DNA of 64,000 nt from Chamaesiphon sp041738715 (GCA_041738715.1 JBGSPI010000090.1:18547-82546); one strand, 5' to 3'; positions 24,184 through 33,654 are shown, numbered from the stretch's first letter. Translations and numbers: made by a program. Notes: generated by a model from the letters alone, not told the origin.

Positions 24184-25482
24184 TTACCGATATTCTCGAA
24201 AATCATCTACCTGCTGATTGGGATCGGGGGCGAAGGCTAGCCAGAGAGGATATTGAAGAATAGAGAGACTGATTTGCCCTTCGGAATTATCGATGATAAT
24301 CAGCGGCATTTCCTTATTGGCGATAATCCGATCAACCTTTTGGACTAAAGCTTCGGGATCTTCAAATAAAATTATCCCACCATTGCCGCCGAAATCAGCC
24401 TTGGACAGTCCCAAACAATCCTGAAAACCCCGTCGCCAGTCACCGAGGCGTTCGGGCAGGTTAGCAAGGACGAGGGTGCGGAGATAGTCACCATATATTT
24501 CTCGCAGTACAGATACCGCCGTCGCCGCTACCAGGATATTTTGGAGCCGACTGCCCATGGTGCGGACCGCACCCCGTCCATCTTTGGAGAAGAACCATTC
24601 GGCAACCTTATCAGCGTGAACTGGTTCGAGGGTGCGGCGGAGTTGCCAAGCCGGGGCATAATAATCTGGTGCCGTGCGATAGCGATCGATCGATGCTCTG
24701 ACTTTGCCAGCGGTGGCTTTAAAGGCAGGTTCGACAAATTGAGGGTTTTGGGTTTTGGGGGTAGTTTGCTGGGCAAATGAGGGCTGACTGACAGGGGTTT
24801 GAATGCGGATTTGGGCGGGTGGGGGTTCGGGAAATTCGATTTCCTCAGCGATGATGACTAAATCTTGTAAACTACCAACGAGATAATCTTTGAATCCCTG
24901 GAGACGAATGGCGATATCTTGGGATGCACCAGCAAAGCTTTTATTGATTTCTTTTTCAATGCGATCTCTTCTGCGTTCGAGTTGTTCGACGGAGATTTGG
25001 AGTTTTTGGCGGCGTTGTTCGAGATCGGAAATCGAAGTTTGGACGATTTGAGCGATTCCAACCTGGGTATCGGCGATTTGTTGTTCGAGGAGAGCTTTAG
25101 TAGTTTGGAGTCTAGCAATTTCTGCTTTAATTGCAGCTTCTTTGCGCAAGAGTGGTTCAACTTTACGCTCGTTGAGATCGACCGGTTCTGGCTCTAATTC
25201 TTGGCTGATTTCATTGAGCAGAATATCCCAGTTGTCTTCGGGAGTGGGTAGATCTGGAGTGGTAGTTTCTGACTGCGCTAAATCGGGCATGGCTGGCTGC
25301 GGTGCTACTGACGGCTGAGTTAAGGGAGTGGGCAAATCTAGAACCTCTGCACTAGCCCAGACATCCTCAAGCGGCTCTGGCACTGTCGAGATCTCTTCTA
25401 CCACTTGAACGTCAATGATTTCTTGTGGTTGAGCGGGTACGCTGCGATCTGGTTCGTGATTTGTAGTTCCGTCAGGATGCAT
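24184..25482 (-). CDS. DUF3086-family protein
   Basis: A 432-residue cyanobacterial protein of unknown function. Residues 1-100 are acidic and Pro-rich, apparently disordered. A coiled coil at about 105-195 (EAAIKAEIARLQTTKALLEQ and following) comes before the conserved C-terminal domain at about 270-432, recognisable by RGAVRTMGSRLQNILVA, YLRTLVLANLPERLGDWRRG and PLWLAFAPDP. The last domain is what I associate with DUF3086. No membrane segment is seen. The adjacent DUF3119 gene 54 bp upstream on the same strand is its frequent neighbour in cyanobacteria, suggesting a shared task. Confidence 0.82.
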   Translation of the reverse strand: MHPDGTTNHEPDRSVPAQPQEIIDVQVVEEISTVPEPLEDVWASAEVLDLPTPLTQPSVAPQPAMPDLAQSETTTPDLPTPEDNWDILLNEISQELEPEPVDLNERKVEPLLRKEAAIKAEIARLQTTKALLEQQIADTQVGIAQIVQTSISDLEQRRQKLQISVEQLERRRDRIEKEINKSFAGASQDIAIRLQGFKDYLVGSLQDLVIIAEEIEFPEPPPAQIRIQTPVSQPSFAQQTTPKTQNPQFVEPAFKATAGKVRASIDRYRTAPDYYAPAWQLRRTLEPVHADKVAEWFFSKDGRGAVRTMGSRLQNILVAATAVSVLREIYGDYLRTLVLANLPERLGDWRRGFQDCLGLSKADFGGNGGIILFEDPEALVQKVDRIIANKEMPLIIIDNSEGQISLSILQYPLWLAFAPDPNQQVDDFREYR

Positions 25483-25536
25483 AGATTTTGGCTAAGTGAG
25501 CAGAGCTAAAGATTGACTAAGAAGTAGATTCAGACT

Positions 25537-25935
25537 TCAATCTCGTGCTGGGAGTGGGAGGTAATGTTCGAGACAAGTGCATAACGCCTGAGGATCGAAG
25601 ATAATCGGGAGAAAGTGAATGCTGTTGACTTCTTTAAAGTAAAACAAAATGGGTACAGGCTGCCAAAAAATCTCCCAATTTTCCCATTCGTGATAAGGAA
25701 AAGTCCGAATCAATTTGCTACCACGATAAACTTCTAGAGCAGTTGGCGTGAATTTTAGCTTGATCAGGGCTGTTTGGATCGAGAGGAATAAACCGAATCC
25801 GCCAATAGCCAAACCAACCCAGGACTGAATCCCGGCTGCGGGAATAGCTGCGGCGCACAGAGTGAGCGGAATAGTATAACTAGGTTGAAGTTCGACGGTA
25901 TCTGGGAACCGATCGGCTGATGGGGTATTTGTCAC
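25537..25935 (-). CDS. DUF3119-family membrane protein
   Basis: A 132-residue protein with two neighbouring hydrophobic segments (about 20-60, TIPLTLCAAAIPAAGIQSWV and LAIGGFGLFLSIQTALI) followed by a small beta-rich PH-like domain with LEVYRGSKLIRTFPYHEWENW. The layout (two helices plus a PH-like C-terminus ending near a Cys/His-rich tail) fits DUF3119, present in cyanobacteria and plastids. Function unknown. It is followed by the DUF3086 gene on the same strand, probably one operon. Confidence 0.78.
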   Translation of the reverse strand: MTNTPSADRFPDTVELQPSYTIPLTLCAAAIPAAGIQSWVGLAIGGFGLFLSIQTALIKLKFTPTALEVYRGSKLIRTFPYHEWENWEIFWQPVPILFYFKEVNSIHFLPIIFDPQALCTCLEHYLPLPARD

Positions 25936-25994
25936 AGAATTTCGATCGCGAGAGTCCTTATTATTCTAGCAGGGCGATCGATTGAGCAAGAATA

Positions 25995-26372
25995 TTAGTT
26001 GTTTTCTAGCAAGGTTAATTCGATCTGGTTGCCATCAGGATCTTGAGTAAATAGTGCGGCTCTACCAGAGTTACTCATTTTAACCGCACAATTAGCTGCG
26101 AGTAAGTGCTGTTTGGCTGCATCTAAGTTTTTGACACCAAGCGCAATATGGGGATTACGAGTTGATCTGGTCAAATCTATACTATCAGTGGTTCGATAAT
26201 TAATATCGACAATTAAGTGAATTTGAACATCTCCAATTTGATACCAAGCTCCTGGATAATTGAGAGATCGATCGATTCGCTCTAGCCCTAAAATATCAGT
26301 GTAAAAGGCAACGGCGCGATCGAGATCGGATACCATCACCGCTGCGTGGAGGAAATTAACAGTTTCAATCAT
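25995..26372 (-). CDS. VOC (glyoxalase/bleomycin-resistance) family protein
   Basis: A 125-residue single-module vicinal-oxygen-chelate protein: LHAAVMVSDLDRAVAFYTDI at residues 9-28, ending PDGNQIELTLLEN. Candidate metal ligands are His9, His52 (VQIHLIVD), His75 (NPHIALGV) and Glu in IELTL, so an active metal site is possible. The family covers glyoxalase I, dioxygenases and resistance proteins; the substrate cannot be told. It is divergent from the fructosamine-kinase gene, 84 bp away. Confidence 0.85.
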   Translation of the reverse strand: MIETVNFLHAAVMVSDLDRAVAFYTDILGLERIDRSLNYPGAWYQIGDVQIHLIVDINYRTTDSIDLTRSTRNPHIALGVKNLDAAKQHLLAANCAVKMSNSGRAALFTQDPDGNQIELTLLENN

Positions 26373-26456
26373 GGGGCTAGCCGAGGCATTAAAATTATCT
26401 CTATCATAGATCTAAAGTCTCAGGATCTGAGCAGCATATAGCCATTAACAACAGAT

Positions 26457-27344
26457 ATGGATGAAGAGTTAATCTGGGTGAAAATTGCCGAGGAAATTAC
26501 TCAAGCTACAGGTCAAAAGTTTGAGATAACTAGTCGTCAACCTGTCGGGGGTGGCTGTATTAATCAAGCATATCTGATTAGTGACGATCGACTCGATCGC
26601 TATTTTGTTAAACGCAATCAATCATCGCGAGTGGAAATGTTTACCGCAGAGGCAAAGGGATTGCTAGAAATGGCTGCCACTAAGACTATTGCCGTACCAA
26701 CGCCCATCTGTTGGGGTGTCGTCGAGCAGGATAGTTATCTTGTCCTAAATTATCTCGATTTGGTCGATCGCCCTAACTCTCAAAGCTGGCAGCAAATGGG
26801 GCGAAATCTTGCGGCAATACATCGTTATCAACTGCCGCATCAGGCATTTGGCTGGCATCAGCATAATACGATCGGTTCCACTCCACAACTAAATACCTGG
26901 GAAAGTGATTGGGCGACATTTTTTAAAAACCAGCGGATCGGTTATCAACTTCAACTCGCCGCTCGTCGAGGGGGAACTTTCCCTAAAGCGGCTGAATTAC
27001 TCGATCGAATCCCCCAGATTTTAGCCAACCATCACCCACCCGCATCTTTAGTACATGGCGATCTTTGGGGTGGAAATGCTGGGTTTACAAGGACTGGTAT
27101 CCCCGTCATATTTGACCCGGCAACCTATTGGGGCGATCGAGAGGTCGATTTGGCTATGACGGAGCTATTTGGGGGCTTTCCTGCTGCTTTTTACGAGGGC
27201 TATACGGCTGTTTATTCACTCGATCCTGGCTATTCGCAGCGGAAGATTTTGTACAATCTTTATCACATCCTCAATCACTACAACTTATTTGGCGGGAGTT
27301 ATCAACATCAGGCAAATGAAGCGATCAAGCGATTACTTAGCTAG
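26457..27344 (+). CDS. Fructosamine kinase-family protein
   Basis: The family phosphorylates ketosamines on glycated proteins so that the adduct falls off, a protein-repair activity. The 295-residue protein shows the kinase-like fold: VGGGCINQAYLI, ATP-binding Lys in RYFVKRNQS, and catalytic/metal motifs LVHGDLWGGNAGF and VIFDPATYWGDREVDLAM. The GDLWxGN and DPAxYxGxxExDLAM patterns are specific for this family. The 3' end overlaps the convergent M20 gene by 12 nt. A VOC protein gene is divergent upstream; both would fit carbonyl-damage handling, which is only an inference. Confidence 0.92.
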   Translation: MDEELIWVKIAEEITQATGQKFEITSRQPVGGGCINQAYLISDDRLDRYFVKRNQSSRVEMFTAEAKGLLEMAATKTIAVPTPICWGVVEQDSYLVLNYLDLVDRPNSQSWQQMGRNLAAIHRYQLPHQAFGWHQHNTIGSTPQLNTWESDWATFFKNQRIGYQLQLAARRGGTFPKAAELLDRIPQILANHHPPASLVHGDLWGGNAGFTRTGIPVIFDPATYWGDREVDLAMTELFGGFPAAFYEGYTAVYSLDPGYSQRKILYNLYHILNHYNLFGGSYQHQANEAIKRLLS

Positions 27345-28523
27345 ATGGGAATGTTGCCAATATTGATATGCGGTGTATGCCATAGTGACAACTCCAGTGA
27401 TAATCGCCGACTCATCCACCATAAATTGGGGATGGTGAAGGGGATAACTTTTGTGATCGGCAGTACCCACACCTAATCGAAACATCGTTCCTGGTGCGTG
27501 TTGGAGGTACACCGAGAAGTCCTCCGCCCCCAGGGATGGTTCGGGGAGAATCTGAACTTTATCATTGCCCCATGCGGCTTTAGCTGCTGATTCGAGGATT
27601 TGGGTGAGCAACAAATCATTCTGCACTGAGGGCACCCCCCGGCGATAATTGACCTCACATTTTGCACCATAAGTCTGACAAATATCTGTGACAATTTGCT
27701 CGATCCAGCCAGGAAGAGTGTGATGCGTTTCGGGATGAAGCGATCGGACTGTCCCGGACATCTGCACTCGATCGGCGATAATATTTGGAGCGCGTCCACC
27801 ACTAATCGTCCCAATACTCAAAACGATCGGGCGTAAAGGGTTCTGGGTGCGGCTAATCGCCTGTTGTAGCCCCGTAATTACCTGCGAGGCAATCCAGATC
27901 GCATCGATCGCTTCATGGGGTCTAGCACCGTGTCCAGACTCCCCTAAGATGACGATTTCGAGATCATCCGCCGCCGCTGTTAAGGCACCATACCGAATCC
28001 CGATCGATCCAGCCGGAATCGACGGAAATACATGCAGGGAAAAAATACTATCGACATCCTGCATCACCCCATCAGCCACCATCCAGCCAGCACCCTGAGC
28101 GATTTCTTCGGCGGGTTGAAAGATAAACCGGGTAGTTCCAGGCAATTCCTCGCTTAATTGGGCTAGAATCATCGCCGTCCCCAAGCCTACAGTAGTATGG
28201 ACATCATGCCCACAAGCGTGCATCACCCCTGGATTGCGAGAGCTAAATTCCAAACCAGTCCGCTCGACGATTGGCAGTGCATCCATATCCGTCCGAATCG
28301 CTAACAATCTAGCATCTGTCCCCGCACCTGTTAGTTCGCCGACAACACCCGTTTTGCCAACCGCTTCTTGAGTATGTAACCCCGCCGCCGATAGTACCCC
28401 GGCAATATATGCCGATGTCTGGTATTCCTTGCCGCTCAATTCTGGATGCGCGTGCAGATGACGACGAATTTCAATTAGTCTAGGCGCGAGGTTGGTGGCA
28501 ATGGCGTGAATGCGATCGAGCAT
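27333..28523 (-). CDS. M20-family amidohydrolase
   Basis: This family hydrolyses N-acyl amino acids, indole-amino acid conjugates and similar amides in the cytoplasm. The 396-residue protein has HLHAHPELSGKEY, metal motifs MHACGHDVHTTVGL and QPAEEIAQGAGWMV, SGHGARPHEAIDAIWIA at the dimerisation domain and PSLGAEDFSVYL near the C-terminus. These are all conserved in the IAA-amino acid hydrolase/HipO-like (M20D) group. Natural substrate not evident. Its 3' end overlaps the fructosamine-kinase gene. Confidence 0.93.
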   Translation of the reverse strand: MLDRIHAIATNLAPRLIEIRRHLHAHPELSGKEYQTSAYIAGVLSAAGLHTQEAVGKTGVVGELTGAGTDARLLAIRTDMDALPIVERTGLEFSSRNPGVMHACGHDVHTTVGLGTAMILAQLSEELPGTTRFIFQPAEEIAQGAGWMVADGVMQDVDSIFSLHVFPSIPAGSIGIRYGALTAAADDLEIVILGESGHGARPHEAIDAIWIASQVITGLQQAISRTQNPLRPIVLSIGTISGGRAPNIIADRVQMSGTVRSLHPETHHTLPGWIEQIVTDICQTYGAKCEVNYRRGVPSVQNDLLLTQILESAAKAAWGNDKVQILPEPSLGAEDFSVYLQHAPGTMFRLGVGTADHKSYPLHHPQFMVDESAIITGVVTMAYTAYQYWQHSHLAK

Positions 28524-28784
28524 AATTAGCGTAAGTTACTAGAACTCTCTAAATGTGGAGTTGGGAGTAATGCAGAATACTGCCAGTATAATGGCTTTAG
28601 TCAAGATGATTTTAATTGAGATCCAAAACCAAGCCAACTAACATAATCTAATCTGTAGTAAAAATCACTATGATAATTGGTCGTGGGTCATTAAATCTAG
28701 AGTTAGTTTTTAATGCTCTCAAAATATTTATGTCGCGATAACTATCTTCATTATATCTCGATCTATACATCATTTATTATTAGC

Positions 28785-29387
28785 ATGATACAAGATATAG
28801 TTCATCGACGAGCCATCGTTGGTATTTTTATTTTTGCTATTTTTACATGTACTTTGAGCTTGTATCTAAGTATCTATCCTGGCGTTTTGCAAGGTTTAGG
28901 GGCATATATAGGTATCTCATTTCTATGGCTATTGACTTTGGCAAGTATCGCAATCTTTGGACTCAAATTATGGTGCCGACGCTCGGAACCAGCAACAAAA
29001 TTAGGATTCTATCTGTTAGCCTCGATCGGATTACTAACGATCGTGTGTGCTGGGTTATTGAAATTTTATGTACCGCGTCGGATTATTTTCGCGCTCTCCC
29101 GTCCAGCGTTTGAAAGTTGGCTGACAGCACATCGAAGCAACGCTGATAAATCACGATCGATCGATACTAAAATTGGGTTTTATCATGTCGAAAAATATGC
29201 TGTCGATCTCCGTGGTGGAGACTATTTCCAGGTTCATAGTCATGGCGATGGATTAAGTCCCGATACTATTTCCTACGGCTTTGTTTATCGTCCCAATTTA
29301 GAAGGTAGTCCATTTGGTGCGGCTCATTATCGAATTTATCGATTGGGTGATGATTGGTATTGGTTTCAGGCTTCTGATGATTGGTAG
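28785..29387 (+). CDS. Hypothetical membrane protein with soluble C-terminal domain
   Basis: I do not recognise the family. From the ATG at 28785 (MIQDIVHRRAIVG) the product has 200 residues: three hydrophobic segments in the first 100 residues (e.g. IFIFAIFTCTLSLYLSIYPG) and a C-terminal soluble part (FYHVEKYAVDLRGGDYFQVH; YRIYRLGDDWYWFQ) rich in Tyr/Trp and Asp. The frame is open up to 28713, but the added segment looks non-coding-like. It ends next to the stop of a convergent membrane protein gene. The position in a run of small unknown genes marks an accessory region. Confidence 0.6.
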   Translation: MIQDIVHRRAIVGIFIFAIFTCTLSLYLSIYPGVLQGLGAYIGISFLWLLTLASIAIFGLKLWCRRSEPATKLGFYLLASIGLLTIVCAGLLKFYVPRRIIFALSRPAFESWLTAHRSNADKSRSIDTKIGFYHVEKYAVDLRGGDYFQVHSHGDGLSPDTISYGFVYRPNLEGSPFGAAHYRIYRLGDDWYWFQASDDW

Positions 29388-29822
29388 TTAGCGATCGCGC
29401 ATTTTTAAAAACCGCATTACTCTCAGTTTCACTAATTTTAGTACCAATCCGATTCCCACCGTAACTAAGCTGACAATTACTAATGGCTCGATCATCAATT
29501 GATTTTCAAATGAGAACCAACCGTAACACGGGCCATCACAATTAGTTCTCGGTGGTTCAAACCAAGGTCGATCTTTGTAATTCCAAAACAGTTGGGCAGC
29601 AACGATAATAATCGCGATCGAGATTCCTGAAAATCCTAGATCCTGCCAGATTTTATCCTGAGATAGTAGGAAAATAATTAAGATTGCCGCAATCGATCCA
29701 TAGATAAAGTAAGAATGATACTCACCACTATCTTGTGGTCCTGAATGTTGCCAAATGCAGATCGATATCACAATAGCAGCAACGAACATCCCGATCGCAA
29801 ATGCCCAATAACTTTTTAGCAT
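29388..29822 (-). CDS. Hypothetical four-helix membrane protein
   Basis: A 144-residue protein with four hydrophobic helices (about 5-22, 37-53, 65-80 and 112-132) and a loop with a Cys pair (RTNCDGPCYGW) between helices 3 and 4, which would form a disulfide if exported. No family assigned. It is directly adjacent (2 bp) and divergent to the large beta-propeller-like gene at 29824, so the promoters of both must lie inside the neighbouring coding regions or in the same few bases. That is unusual and makes one of the starts suspect. Confidence 0.6.
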   Translation of the reverse strand: MLKSYWAFAIGMFVAAIVISICIWQHSGPQDSGEYHSYFIYGSIAAILIIFLLSQDKIWQDLGFSGISIAIIIVAAQLFWNYKDRPWFEPPRTNCDGPCYGWFSFENQLMIEPLVIVSLVTVGIGLVLKLVKLRVMRFLKMRDR

Positions 29823-29823
29823 T

Positions 29824-31605
29824 TTGATGTTTAATTGTAAAAGTCTGATTTATCATCCAGCCCAACAGGAAGCGATTACCCCAATTCCAGCTAATCTGTT
29901 GGTGAAGTGGGATGTGGCAGATTCACCCCGCATCATCACACAGCAAACGGCTCAACAGCAAGTCCCCTGTCATTGGCAAACTATTCCCCCTGTCACACTT
30001 TTACCAAATTTAGCGCAATTTGCGATCGCCTGTAGTGGCAGACATCAGAGCTATATCGATCTTTACAATTGGACAGATCTAAATCTGATTGATTCAATCC
30101 CTGTGCCCCATGCTGCTTATCAAGAAATTGATGATGACGATCCCTTCTGCGCCCATGAAATCACCACCAAACTTTCCCATCTGAGCGTTACCCCTTGCGG
30201 GACTTATTTAGTAGTGTTAGAGGAGTATGGAGATATCCATCTGCTGCATTTAGCAACAAAGACATGGACTCGTTTAAAGCGGCGAATTTTCGCAGACTAT
30301 AGTGAAATGGTGGCATTCGATCGAACTATGAAATTCATGGCGATCGAATTCCTGGACACTGATGCTGTGTATGAATTATACCGGATCGATCGACTGGAAA
30401 CCGATCTCCTAACTCACTTAGGTACATTTGAAGGAGTCAGCGGCTGTCATCGAGGACAGTTAATGTTTAATCCCCTGGCCGATGCAATTGTACGAACGGG
30501 TTATCGATGCAACATCGATTATTATATCTTTGACTCTCAAGAACTTGCGGATGTCGTTGTCCCAACTGATACCCCATCGAATGCCACCACGCCATATTTA
30601 ACCAAGCAGTGGACATTATCGCTCCCCTATCTTCAACATCCCCACAGTTTGCATCATCCCTGGCAAAGCTGTGTAGTCTTTCAGGCTGCCGATCGACTTA
30701 TTTTTGGGGCTGGAGAAGCGATCGTCCAAATCGATACCTTAGAGGGCAAAATCGTTGGAGAATATCATACCGCAGCAATTGTTAATGCGATCGCTTTTGA
30801 TGCCACAAATCAGCGAGTAATTGCCGCTACGACAGCAGGGGTAATCGCTATTTCTTTAACAGAATTCGATCCAGATCTTGCTTATTTGCGATCGATTCAA
30901 GCTGCTCCAACTATCAAGAAAATCCCAGATCCTTCAATACCAGCAGATATGCCCCAAGGGTCTGCTACATCTATTTTTTCCATTATATTTTTTGGCATCA
31001 TCTCAATTTGCTGCTTAGGAATGATCCTTGGACCGTCCTTTCTCTTGGCGATCTTTACATTTGGTGATAATCCTTTTCCAGATCCAGTCGTAGATCGATC
31101 TTATTCCCTAGGTGAAAATCGAATTCGCGAAAAAGTCTATCCAACTGGGATGAATTGGCCAGACCAAAAATACGAACATATCTACAGTCTAGAACATAAA
31201 AATGGCAGTATTGAAGTAGATCGTTTTACTAATGAAGAAAGGCAAGGTGGCGGTACGAAAACTAAACCAAAACTGGTGGGAGAGTGGTTAGCTATCTTTA
31301 GTACGAGTCGAACTTTTTTATGGAAATCAGGCAGTAAACCAATTGAATTTTATCCTTACCAAGTCGCAGGATGGGATGATTATGTCATTCGGGATCTACA
31401 TGATTATAGTAGTTATCATGCTAAGGATTTTATCATCGAGGGCAATCGCTGGATTATTGAATATCAATGCGAAAATTTGCCTTGTCCACAAATGCAGGAT
31501 AATCGAATCCCACCTACAAATATTCGTTTCTTTTCAGATGATTTCGGTAAAACATTCCAAATCTTGAAAGATGCTGACAAGTCAAAAATATTAAAAAAAC
31601 GCTAG
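29824..31605 (+). CDS. Membrane-anchored beta-propeller-like hypothetical protein
   Basis: The 593-residue product has an N-terminal region of about 370 residues with WD40-like blades (TPCGTYLVVLEEYGDIHLLH; VNAIAFDATNQRVIAATTAG). One membrane segment follows at about 380-415 (SIFSIIFFGIISICCLGMIL). The last 170 residues form a domain with the pattern MNWPDQKYEHIYSLEHKNGS. With an N-in orientation the propeller would be cytoplasmic and the tail outside. Several cyanobacterial accessory loci hold such proteins; I know no function. The start MMFNCKSLIYHP at 29824 lies 2 bp from a divergent gene. Confidence 0.65.
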   Translation: MMFNCKSLIYHPAQQEAITPIPANLLVKWDVADSPRIITQQTAQQQVPCHWQTIPPVTLLPNLAQFAIACSGRHQSYIDLYNWTDLNLIDSIPVPHAAYQEIDDDDPFCAHEITTKLSHLSVTPCGTYLVVLEEYGDIHLLHLATKTWTRLKRRIFADYSEMVAFDRTMKFMAIEFLDTDAVYELYRIDRLETDLLTHLGTFEGVSGCHRGQLMFNPLADAIVRTGYRCNIDYYIFDSQELADVVVPTDTPSNATTPYLTKQWTLSLPYLQHPHSLHHPWQSCVVFQAADRLIFGAGEAIVQIDTLEGKIVGEYHTAAIVNAIAFDATNQRVIAATTAGVIAISLTEFDPDLAYLRSIQAAPTIKKIPDPSIPADMPQGSATSIFSIIFFGIISICCLGMILGPSFLLAIFTFGDNPFPDPVVDRSYSLGENRIREKVYPTGMNWPDQKYEHIYSLEHKNGSIEVDRFTNEERQGGGTKTKPKLVGEWLAIFSTSRTFLWKSGSKPIEFYPYQVAGWDDYVIRDLHDYSSYHAKDFIIEGNRWIIEYQCENLPCPQMQDNRIPPTNIRFFSDDFGKTFQILKDADKSKILKKR

Positions 31606-31707
31606 TAGCGTCAAAATATCTCCGTAATATTGCTCATCTCAAGTCTCTGTACAGTAGCTACAATGATATTTACATCCTCTCAACCTTAATTCAATCAACC
31701 ACAGACG

Positions 31708-32004
31708 ATGATGAACAAACCATTTCTATTGGTGTTATTAGCGGCAATGCCGATCCTCTGCCTGCCAGGATCTGCCTTTGCTAGTGTTTATATCAAATAC
31801 TATAACAAAGATTCGCAAAAGTATGTCTTCAAAGTTCAAATGGATGGATTGACAAAAGAAGTCACATTTGATGCTAGCAAAACTTCTGCTTCTACCATTC
31901 AGGGTACTGGCAAAAAAGCTGTCATCGAAACAAGCTGCGGGAAAGTCGAAATCAAGGATGATTCAAAAATTGAAATTATCAAAGGTTGTATTAAAATCTT
32001 GTAG
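31708..32004 (+). CDS. Small secreted hypothetical protein
   Basis: A 98-residue protein with a clear signal peptide, MMNKPFLLVLLAAMPILCLP ending AFA, followed by a mature part of about 73 residues. The mature part is beta-rich and has two Cys (ETSCGKVEI, KGCIKIL) that could pair. No family recognised. It follows the propeller-like gene on the same strand at 102 bp, so it might be cotranscribed. Confidence 0.65.
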   Translation: MMNKPFLLVLLAAMPILCLPGSAFASVYIKYYNKDSQKYVFKVQMDGLTKEVTFDASKTSASTIQGTGKKAVIETSCGKVEIKDDSKIEIIKGCIKIL

Positions 32005-32093
32005 ACTTTGGTAATAGGAATTTAATTAGATACAATTCTCTCGCATTCTTCAAAGCTTAGGTAGGGGTAATTAATAGATTGCCCCTAAAATTA

Positions 32094-32450
32094 CTATAAC
32101 TTCCCTTGACAAATTTCCGCCAACAGCCATTCGATAGTAGCAACTAATTCTAATCGATCGCGTGTCCTCAACTCATAAATTAACCGTCCACAAAAGTCCC
32201 CCTCATAGACGACTAAGTGATAATTACCCTCAACTAAATTGCCCTCTGGATGCCAACCGAGATCGAGCAGGCGATCAAACATATCGTTCTTCATTTGCAG
32301 CATATCTTCCTTGAATATCTCCTACGGTATTTCATCAGGAAATAATTCTGACAATGGATCGATTTCAAATAGTCCATTATTATATGCAACCAGCCATCCT
32401 GTGGGAATTCTCAGTGGTTGGAGCGGAATTTGTGTTAATTTTTCGGACAT
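32094..32450 (-). pseudogene. Small conserved-looking gene interrupted by an in-frame TAG
   Basis: From the ATG at 32450 the minus strand reads MSEKLTQIPLQPLRIPTGWL and on to FPDEIP, meets TAG at 32322-32324, and continues in the same frame as EIFKEDMLQMKNDMFDRLLD to the stop at 32094. Both parts together would make a 118-codon product whose N-terminal QPLRIPTGW and later LLDLGWHPEGN and YELRTRD motifs belong to one compact domain I associate with small cyanobacterial hypothetical proteins, possibly of immunity type. So this is one gene with a nonsense mutation, a read-through codon or a sequencing error. The downstream part (ATG at 32303) could still be made alone. Confidence 0.7.
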
Positions 32451-32486
32451 AAACAATGGTACTGGAGTCACGAGTTAGGTCAAAAT

Positions 32487-32726
32487 TTATTCATTAGGTA
32501 ATTTTGCTATTTTTTTCAACTTACCCATCATAAAAACTAAACCAGAGGCAACAATTTGATAAGGGATGAGCAAGATCGCCCCAATAAGAGCTTGGAAAGT
32601 CCACCCAATCCCCATTCTTGACTGATAAAGTTTTGTAGCTTCGTCTCTGAATTCAGGAACAATATTTTTGACTCGATATTCGTTTGACCAACCATCAAAA
32701 TCAAAACCTAAATAATCAAGCCGCAA
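32487..32726 (-). CDS. Small hypothetical membrane protein
   Basis: A 79-residue product with a soluble N-terminal half (MRLDYLGFDFDGWSNEYRVK) and one hydrophobic segment (GWTFQALIGAILLIPYQIVA) ending in a Lys-rich tail. It overlaps the end of the upstream gene by 19 nt, so they are likely coupled. I know no relatives. The overlap and short length keep confidence moderate. Confidence 0.5.
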   Translation of the reverse strand: MRLDYLGFDFDGWSNEYRVKNIVPEFRDEATKLYQSRMGIGWTFQALIGAILLIPYQIVASGLVFMMGKLKKIAKLPNE

Positions 32727-33259
32727 GCTGGCATATATTTCGATCTCAAATCAATGATTAAATCGGGTACTTGTGCCATAAATGTCGATGCAATCTTACT
32801 GCAATCTGGCAAAAGTGCTGGTAGATCATCTCGCAACAACTGTATTGCTGCCGATAAGTCATCATAATCACAGTAAAGATGATCGAGTTGATATGATAGT
32901 GACACTTCGCGATGTTCGATATCTTCCCCGTCACAGTTGCCGGAAACCCAGGCGATGAAATCTTCAGCAGATCGATCGCAAGCCAAATCTAATAGATGTG
33001 CTTTTAAAGAAAATTGCTCAACAAATGTCAGTTTTATCGATCGAGAGTCGATCGATTTTCGATTTAGACACAATTTTACACCATTCGCCGAAAGCTCGAT
33101 TAAGTCAGCAGACGGATGTTCTAGGGTAAGGATTTGAGCATCCGCCCAATCAGTCACGGCTGTCTCAGATGCCAGCCCAATTTCCCACAGGGTTAGGACA
33201 ATCTCGATTGCTGTTGCAGACGGCACGCCGTGCGGATTTAAAGGAGGAGAATCAATCAT
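32708..33259 (-). CDS. Hypothetical protein
   Basis: A 183-residue acidic soluble protein (MIDSPPLNPHGVPSATAIEI) without a motif I recognise. It has a repeated pattern of acidic helices and two neighbouring Asp/Tyr patches (LDHLYCDYDDLSAA). The first base of its ATG is shared with the stop codon of the gene upstream (TAATG at 33259), and its end overlaps the next gene: a three-gene translationally coupled set from 33645 down to 32487. Confidence 0.65.
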   Translation of the reverse strand: MIDSPPLNPHGVPSATAIEIVLTLWEIGLASETAVTDWADAQILTLEHPSADLIELSANGVKLCLNRKSIDSRSIKLTFVEQFSLKAHLLDLACDRSAEDFIAWVSGNCDGEDIEHREVSLSYQLDHLYCDYDDLSAAIQLLRDDLPALLPDCSKIASTFMAQVPDLIIDLRSKYMPACGLII

Positions 33260-33645
33260 TACAAATATGCGGTGATTCCAGTCTCGCGAATGATTAAAAC
33301 GTGTTTATTGTCGAGGTGAATATGTGGAATTATCCCCATATAATTCTTCCCAGCGCGTTGCGATTGCCAATCTCGATCGATATAATAAACATTACCATAG
33401 CACCAATCATCGTCATCTAGAAGCGTCAAATTACTCACAAACGCAGTGATATCGGTATCCCGATAGTAAGTAAAATCGCGCTCGACTTCCAATAGATATA
33501 TAGGATAGCGATCGATTGGAAATTCCAATAACTTTGGCTCTAAATCAACAGGAATAGTCCCAAAATAAGCGATCGCTAGCTCCCGCTCTTGAAATATTCC
33601 CGAAATCCAGCTATTCACAGAATTATTATGAACGATTGCGTACAT
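33259..33645 (-). CDS. Hypothetical protein
   Basis: A 128-residue soluble protein starting MYAIVHNNSVNSWISGIF, with aromatic-rich segments (YPIYLLEVERDFTYYRD; DDDDWCYGNVYYIDRDW). It looks like a single compact alpha/beta domain of the kind often found as immunity or partner protein in accessory loci, but no family is assigned. It ends in TAATG, coupling it to the next gene. Confidence 0.65.
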   Translation of the reverse strand: MYAIVHNNSVNSWISGIFQERELAIAYFGTIPVDLEPKLLEFPIDRYPIYLLEVERDFTYYRDTDITAFVSNLTLLDDDDWCYGNVYYIDRDWQSQRAGKNYMGIIPHIHLDNKHVLIIRETGITAYL

Positions 33646-33654
33646 ACATCGATT

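Noticed and set aside
32239..32478. 79-codon plus-strand frame
   Set aside because: Ser/Asn-rich shadow of the interrupted minus-strand gene at 32094-32450.
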